A stretch of 64,000 nt of DNA, taken from GCA-2401155 sp045047085. GTDB lineage: Bacteria > Pseudomonadota > Alphaproteobacteria > Rhizobiales > Rhizobiaceae. The notes under the pieces are model-generated. The model worked only from the letters and a program-made list of their open reading frames with translations. It was not told the DNA's origin and did no database searches. Within the stretch, counting starts at the first letter, position 1, and each line of letters begins with the position of its first letter. The DNA lies in assembly GCA_045047085.1 (NCBI GenBank), contig JASFYT010000075.1:13387-77386 (forward strand), in the 5' to 3' direction. Position numbers and translations under genes: made by a program. Shown here one piece after another: positions 60,810-64,000 of the stretch.

Positions 60810-62138
60810 ATGTCAGACAGGCTAGAGCCGGCGCCGAACGATTTGCGCGCATTCTGGATGCCGTTTACGGCAAATAGACAATTTAAAAAACAACCGCGTA
60901 TGTTCGCAGCCGCCAAGGATATGCATTATACGACGACGGAAGGCCGCACGGTTCTGGATGGAACTTCCGGTCTTTGGTGCTGTAATGCAGGGCATTGTCG
61001 CCCACTTATTACCGAAGCAATCCAGAAACAGGCTGCCGAGCTTGATTATGCGCCAGCTTTCCAGATTGGTCATCCCAAAGCCTTTGAACTTGCCAATCGT
61101 CTCGTGGATCTGGCCCCTGACGGTATTGATCACGTGTTTTTCACCAATTCCGGTTCTGAGTCTGTTGATACAGCACTCAAAATTGCACTGGCCTATCACC
61201 GTGCCAATGGGCAGGGCGAGCGCACCCGCTTGATTGGTCGCGAGCGCGGCTATCATGGGGTAAATTTCGGCGGCATTTCCGTTGGTGGTATCAGTGGCAA
61301 CCGCAAAATGTTCGGTTCCATGCTGAATGGCGTCGACCATATGCCCCACACCCATTTTCCAGAACAAAATGCCTTTACCAGAGGGGTTCCTGAACATGGC
61401 GGCGATGTCGCGGATGAACTGGAAAAAATCTGTGCTTTGCATGACCCTTCAACCATCGCAGCGGTGATTGTTGAGCCGGTTGCAGGCTCCACTGGTGTGT
61501 TGATCCCGCCCACAGGCTATCTGCAACGCTTGCGCAAAATTTGCGATAAACATGGTATTATTCTGATTTTTGATGAGGTCATCACCGGCTTTGGCCGCTT
61601 GGGACAGCCCTTTGGTGCCGATTATTTTGGCGTCACACCAGACCTGATGACCACAGCAAAAGGCCTCACCAATGGCGTTATTCCCATGGGTGCGGTCTTC
61701 GTGAAAAAAGAAATCCATGATGCCTTCATGAATGGCCCGGAACATCTGATCGAGTTTTTCCATGGCTATACTTATTCGGGTAATCCGATGGCCTCAGCTG
61801 CAGCTCTTGGGACGCTCGATACCTATGCGCAGGAGGGTCTTTTGACCCGCGCCACGGATATGGCATCCTACTGGGAAGATGCGTTACATGATTTAAAAGA
61901 CTGTCCGAACGTCATAGATATCCGCAATGTAGGCCTGATTGGCGCGATTGAATTGTCGCCCGTTGAAGGTGAACCTGCAAAGCGTGGCTTTGAAGCGTTC
62001 GTCAAAGCCTTTGATATGGGCTGTCTAATCCGCATAACGGCGGACACAATCGCTTTGTCTCCCCCGCTCATCATTGAAAAAAATCACATCGACGAACTAA
62101 TGGATTGCCTGCGAAAGGTACTCCACGAAGTAGCATAA
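60810..62138 (+). CDS. Class III aminotransferase, probable beta-alanine:pyruvate type
   Basis: 442 residues. PLP enzyme: DGTSGLWCCNAGHCRPLI, TNSGSESVDTALKIALAYH, RGYHGVNFGGISVGG, LIFDEVITGFGR and the PLP Lys in TTAKGLTNGVIPMG. It resembles omega-amino-acid:pyruvate transaminases, which turn beta-alanine into malonate semialdehyde at the end of uracil breakdown. GGGAGAG precedes the ATG. Cluster context supports the role. Confidence 0.9.
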   Translation: MSDRLEPAPNDLRAFWMPFTANRQFKKQPRMFAAAKDMHYTTTEGRTVLDGTSGLWCCNAGHCRPLITEAIQKQAAELDYAPAFQIGHPKAFELANRLVDLAPDGIDHVFFTNSGSESVDTALKIALAYHRANGQGERTRLIGRERGYHGVNFGGISVGGISGNRKMFGSMLNGVDHMPHTHFPEQNAFTRGVPEHGGDVADELEKICALHDPSTIAAVIVEPVAGSTGVLIPPTGYLQRLRKICDKHGIILIFDEVITGFGRLGQPFGADYFGVTPDLMTTAKGLTNGVIPMGAVFVKKEIHDAFMNGPEHLIEFFHGYTYSGNPMASAAALGTLDTYAQEGLLTRATDMASYWEDALHDLKDCPNVIDIRNVGLIGAIELSPVEGEPAKRGFEAFVKAFDMGCLIRITADTIALSPPLIIEKNHIDELMDCLRKVLHEVA

Positions 62139-62173
62139 ATACGCGTCAAATACGCGCCTGAGGAGGAAACAAT

Positions 62174-63424
62174 ATGGCTGCACCGGGAGAAAATCTAAGG
62201 ATTAACTCAGACAGGCTCTGGGATAGCCTCATGGCAATGGCGAAAATTGGCCCCGGCATTGCTGGTGGTAATAATCGCCAGACCGTGACTGATGAAGATG
62301 GCGAAGGTCGCCACCTGTTTCGCCAATGGTGCGAAGAGGCTGGCCTCACTATGGGTGTCGATCAAATGGGCACCATGTTCATGCGGCGCGAGGGAACTGA
62401 CCCCGATGCGCTTCCGGTTTACGTGGGAAGTCATTTGGATACCCAGCCAACCGGCGGCAAATATGATGGCGTGCTTGGTGTGCTGGCAGGGCTAGAAATC
62501 ATTCGTACTTTGAATGATCTCGATATCAAAACCAAACACCCGATTGTCGTCACCAACTGGACCAATGAAGAAGGCACCAGATACGCCCCGGCCATGCTCG
62601 CATCAGGCGTTTTTGCCGATATGCACACGCAGGACTGGGCCTATGGTCTGGAAGATGCCGCCGGTAAAAAATTCGGCGATGAACTCGAACGCATTGGCTG
62701 GAAGGGCGAAGAAACCGTCGGCGATCGCAAGATGCATGCCTTCTTTGAGTTGCACATTGAGCAGGGTCCAATTCTAGAAATCGAGGGAAAAGACATCGGC
62801 GTCGTCACCCACGGTCAGGGTCTTTCGTGGACGCAAATCACGGTTACCGGCAAGGATAGCCACACCGGCTCCACCCCCATGCCCATGCGCAAAAATGCTG
62901 GTCTCGGCATGGCGCGCATTTTGGAGCTGGTCGATAAAATCGCATGGTCCCATGCCCCTGATGCCGTGGCAGCGGCAGGTCATATCGATGTCCACCCGAA
63001 CTCGCGCAATGTGATCCCCGGCAAGGTGGTTTTCACTGTCGACATGCGCTCGCCAAATCTCGCAACCATCGAAGATATGGAAAAGCAACTGGCCGAAGGC
63101 GCAAAGAAAATTTGTGCCGATATGGGCTTGGAAATCGAAATCGAAAAAGTAGGCGGCTTCGACCCCGTTACCTTCGACGAAAATTGTGTATCGGCCATTC
63201 GCGATGCAGCGGAACGTTTGGGGTATTCCCATAGAAACATCATTTCCGGCGCAGGTCACGACGCCTGCTGGATCAACCGCGTAGCACCAACCGCCATGGT
63301 AATGTGCCCCTGCGTAGATGGCCTAAGCCACAACGAAGCAGAAGAAATCTCGCAAGAATGGGCTCGCGCGGGAACAGATGTGCTGTTCCACGCAGTGGTG
63401 GAAACCGCTGAGATTGTAGAGTGA
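62174..63424 (+). CDS. Zn-dependent amidase, N-carbamoyl-beta-alanine amidohydrolase type
   Basis: 416 residues of the M20/HyuC family: VGSHLDTQPTGGKYDGVLG with metal His and Asp, TNWTNEEGTRYAPAMLASG, FFELHIEQGPILE, and SGAGHDACWINRVAPTAMV. Family members release ammonia and CO2 from carbamoyl amino acids or allantoate. Between an aminotransferase and dihydropyrimidinase, carbamoyl-beta-alanine is the likely substrate. GGAGGAAA precedes the ATG. Confidence 0.9.
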   Translation: MAAPGENLRINSDRLWDSLMAMAKIGPGIAGGNNRQTVTDEDGEGRHLFRQWCEEAGLTMGVDQMGTMFMRREGTDPDALPVYVGSHLDTQPTGGKYDGVLGVLAGLEIIRTLNDLDIKTKHPIVVTNWTNEEGTRYAPAMLASGVFADMHTQDWAYGLEDAAGKKFGDELERIGWKGEETVGDRKMHAFFELHIEQGPILEIEGKDIGVVTHGQGLSWTQITVTGKDSHTGSTPMPMRKNAGLGMARILELVDKIAWSHAPDAVAAAGHIDVHPNSRNVIPGKVVFTVDMRSPNLATIEDMEKQLAEGAKKICADMGLEIEIEKVGGFDPVTFDENCVSAIRDAAERLGYSHRNIISGAGHDACWINRVAPTAMVMCPCVDGLSHNEAEEISQEWARAGTDVLFHAVVETAEIVE

Positions 63425-63433
63425 GTATGTGAA

Positions 63434-63724
63434 ATGAAACTTGATGAATTCGTCAAACAATCGTTGTTAGATATTACAAAGGGTGTTGTTGGGGCTTCTG
63501 AAGAGGCTAGTGTTACGATTGCCCCATCAGCGATTGATGGTCGACTCGAGTTTGAGCCTCAACTTGTGACATTTGAATCGACAATTACGGAGAGCGTTGA
63601 AGCAGGTGGAGGAATCAGTGTTTTGTCTTTGGGAGAGGCAAAAGCTGGAAAGCGTTCGGAGCATTTGAATAAACTCTCTTTCAGTGTTCCCGTCCATTTT
63701 AATTCCACCAACGTGCGTAAATGA
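63434..63724 (+). CDS. Small protein of unknown function inserted in the pyrimidine operon
   Basis: 96 residues. An amphipathic helix (KLDEFVKQSLLDITKGVVGASEE) is followed by a strand-rich part (RLEFEPQLVTFESTITESVE, GGGISVLSLGEAKAGKR, KLSFSVPVHFN). There is no signal peptide. I recall unnamed families with this helix-plus-sandwich plan but cannot assign one. It starts 9 bp after the amidase gene and ends 25 bp before dihydropyrimidinase. Gene order in known pyrimidine operons does not include such a gene. Confidence 0.6.
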   Translation: MKLDEFVKQSLLDITKGVVGASEEASVTIAPSAIDGRLEFEPQLVTFESTITESVEAGGGISVLSLGEAKAGKRSEHLNKLSFSVPVHFNSTNVRK

Positions 63725-63749
63725 ATTTGCAAGTATTTGGAGATCTAAT

Positions 63750-64000
63750 ATGACCAAAGTAATCAAGGGCGGTACTGTCGTCACGGCAGACCGAACCTAT
63801 AAAGCAGACGTCAAAATCGACGGTACCAAGATCATCGAAATCGGCGAAAATCTCTCCGGCGATGAAACGTTGGATGCGACCGGATGCTATGTCATGCCCG
63901 GCGGCATTGATCCGCACACCCATTTGGAAATGCCGTTTATGGGAACATATTCCTCTGATGATTTTGAATCAGGCACAAGAGCAGCGCTGGCTGGTGGCAC
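63750..64000 (+). CDS. hydA: Dihydropyrimidinase, N-terminal part (truncated by window edge)
   Basis: The first 83 codons. Starts TKVIKGGTVVTADRTYKADV, typical of dihydropyrimidinase/hydantoinase, and includes the first metal motif GGIDPHTHLEMPFMGTYSSD. The enzyme opens the dihydropyrimidine ring, the second step after PreTA. GGAG at 63739-63742 precedes the ATG by 7 nt. The rest, with the carboxylated Lys and other His ligands, lies beyond the window. Confidence 0.93.
   Translation, partial: MTKVIKGGTVVTADRTYKADVKIDGTKIIEIGENLSGDETLDATGCYVMPGGIDPHTHLEMPFMGTYSSDDFESGTRAALAGG

Noticed and set aside
1..64000. CRISPR arrays, tRNA or rRNA genes, transposases, phage genes
   Set aside because: None seen by reading both strands; the short repeats found are palindromic intergenic elements, not spaced arrays.

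Overview
The window is chromosomal DNA of an alphaproteobacterium, very probably order Hyphomicrobiales (Rhizobiales). The signs are the irr / fabA-fabB-fabI block, a leuD-leuB-asd block without leuC, the lpoA / rsmI-yraN-gshB-comM neighbourhood, and intergenic palindromes of the type seen in rhizobial and Brucella genomes. GC content looks moderate (near 50 percent by eye), with AT-rich pockets around 24.0-24.3 kb and 25.9-27.2 kb. No rRNA, tRNA, CRISPR array, insertion sequence or prophage was seen. A genus cannot be named from the sequence alone.

Layout. 0-6.3 kb: the tail of a probable thymidine phosphorylase, a hybrid histidine kinase, a secreted alpha/beta-hydrolase-like protein, exporters and a 2-hydroxyacid dehydrogenase. 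6.3-17.7 kb: a sugar-acid catabolic locus. A minus-strand operon (dctP-dctQ-dctM, UxaA-type dehydratase, HIBADH-type dehydrogenase, SDR, DenD-like dehydrogenase, EamA transporter) faces a GntR regulator and an IlvD/Edd sugar-acid dehydratase, with a perfect 16-bp palindromic operator between them. 17.7-27.2 kb: a LysR/NmrA-like pair, a GGDEF-EAL protein, a DUF3179 protein, a soluble chemoreceptor and a small accessory stretch with an orphan secreted protein and a gene broken by an in-frame stop. 27.2-32.6 kb: comM/yifB, gshB, yraN, rsmI and a divergent LpoA-like lipoprotein. 32.6-36.9 kb: a CoA-ester lyase, leuD, leuB, a small Thr/Lys-rich reading frame and asd. 36.9-43.8 kb: carbonic anhydrase, agmatinase, a Pot-type polyamine ABC transporter and a glutamine-synthetase-like enzyme, probably one operon for putrescine use. 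43.9-47.1 kb: a COG4091-type oxidoreductase and a MarR-controlled DOMON operon. 47.1-52.3 kb: fabI, fabB, fabA, irr, an SH3 protein and a second hydroxyacid dehydrogenase. 52.3-56 kb: a LysR / double DUF1330 unit and dxs. 56.1-64 kb: reductive pyrimidine catabolism (preT, preA, a transporter, RutR-like regulator, beta-alanine-type aminotransferase, carbamoyl-beta-alanine amidohydrolase, and the start of dihydropyrimidinase).

The clearest unexplained signals are: a 40-codon frame ending in Thr and Lys codons between two competing hairpins upstream of asd, which could be a Thr/Lys attenuator; an unnamed intergenic mosaic repeat present in two full copies and one partial copy; an incomplete sugar-acid pathway under a GntR operator; tandem operators in front of marR; and shared RutR-like palindromes linking the two halves of the pyrimidine cluster. 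No wholly new multi-gene defence or mobile system was found.
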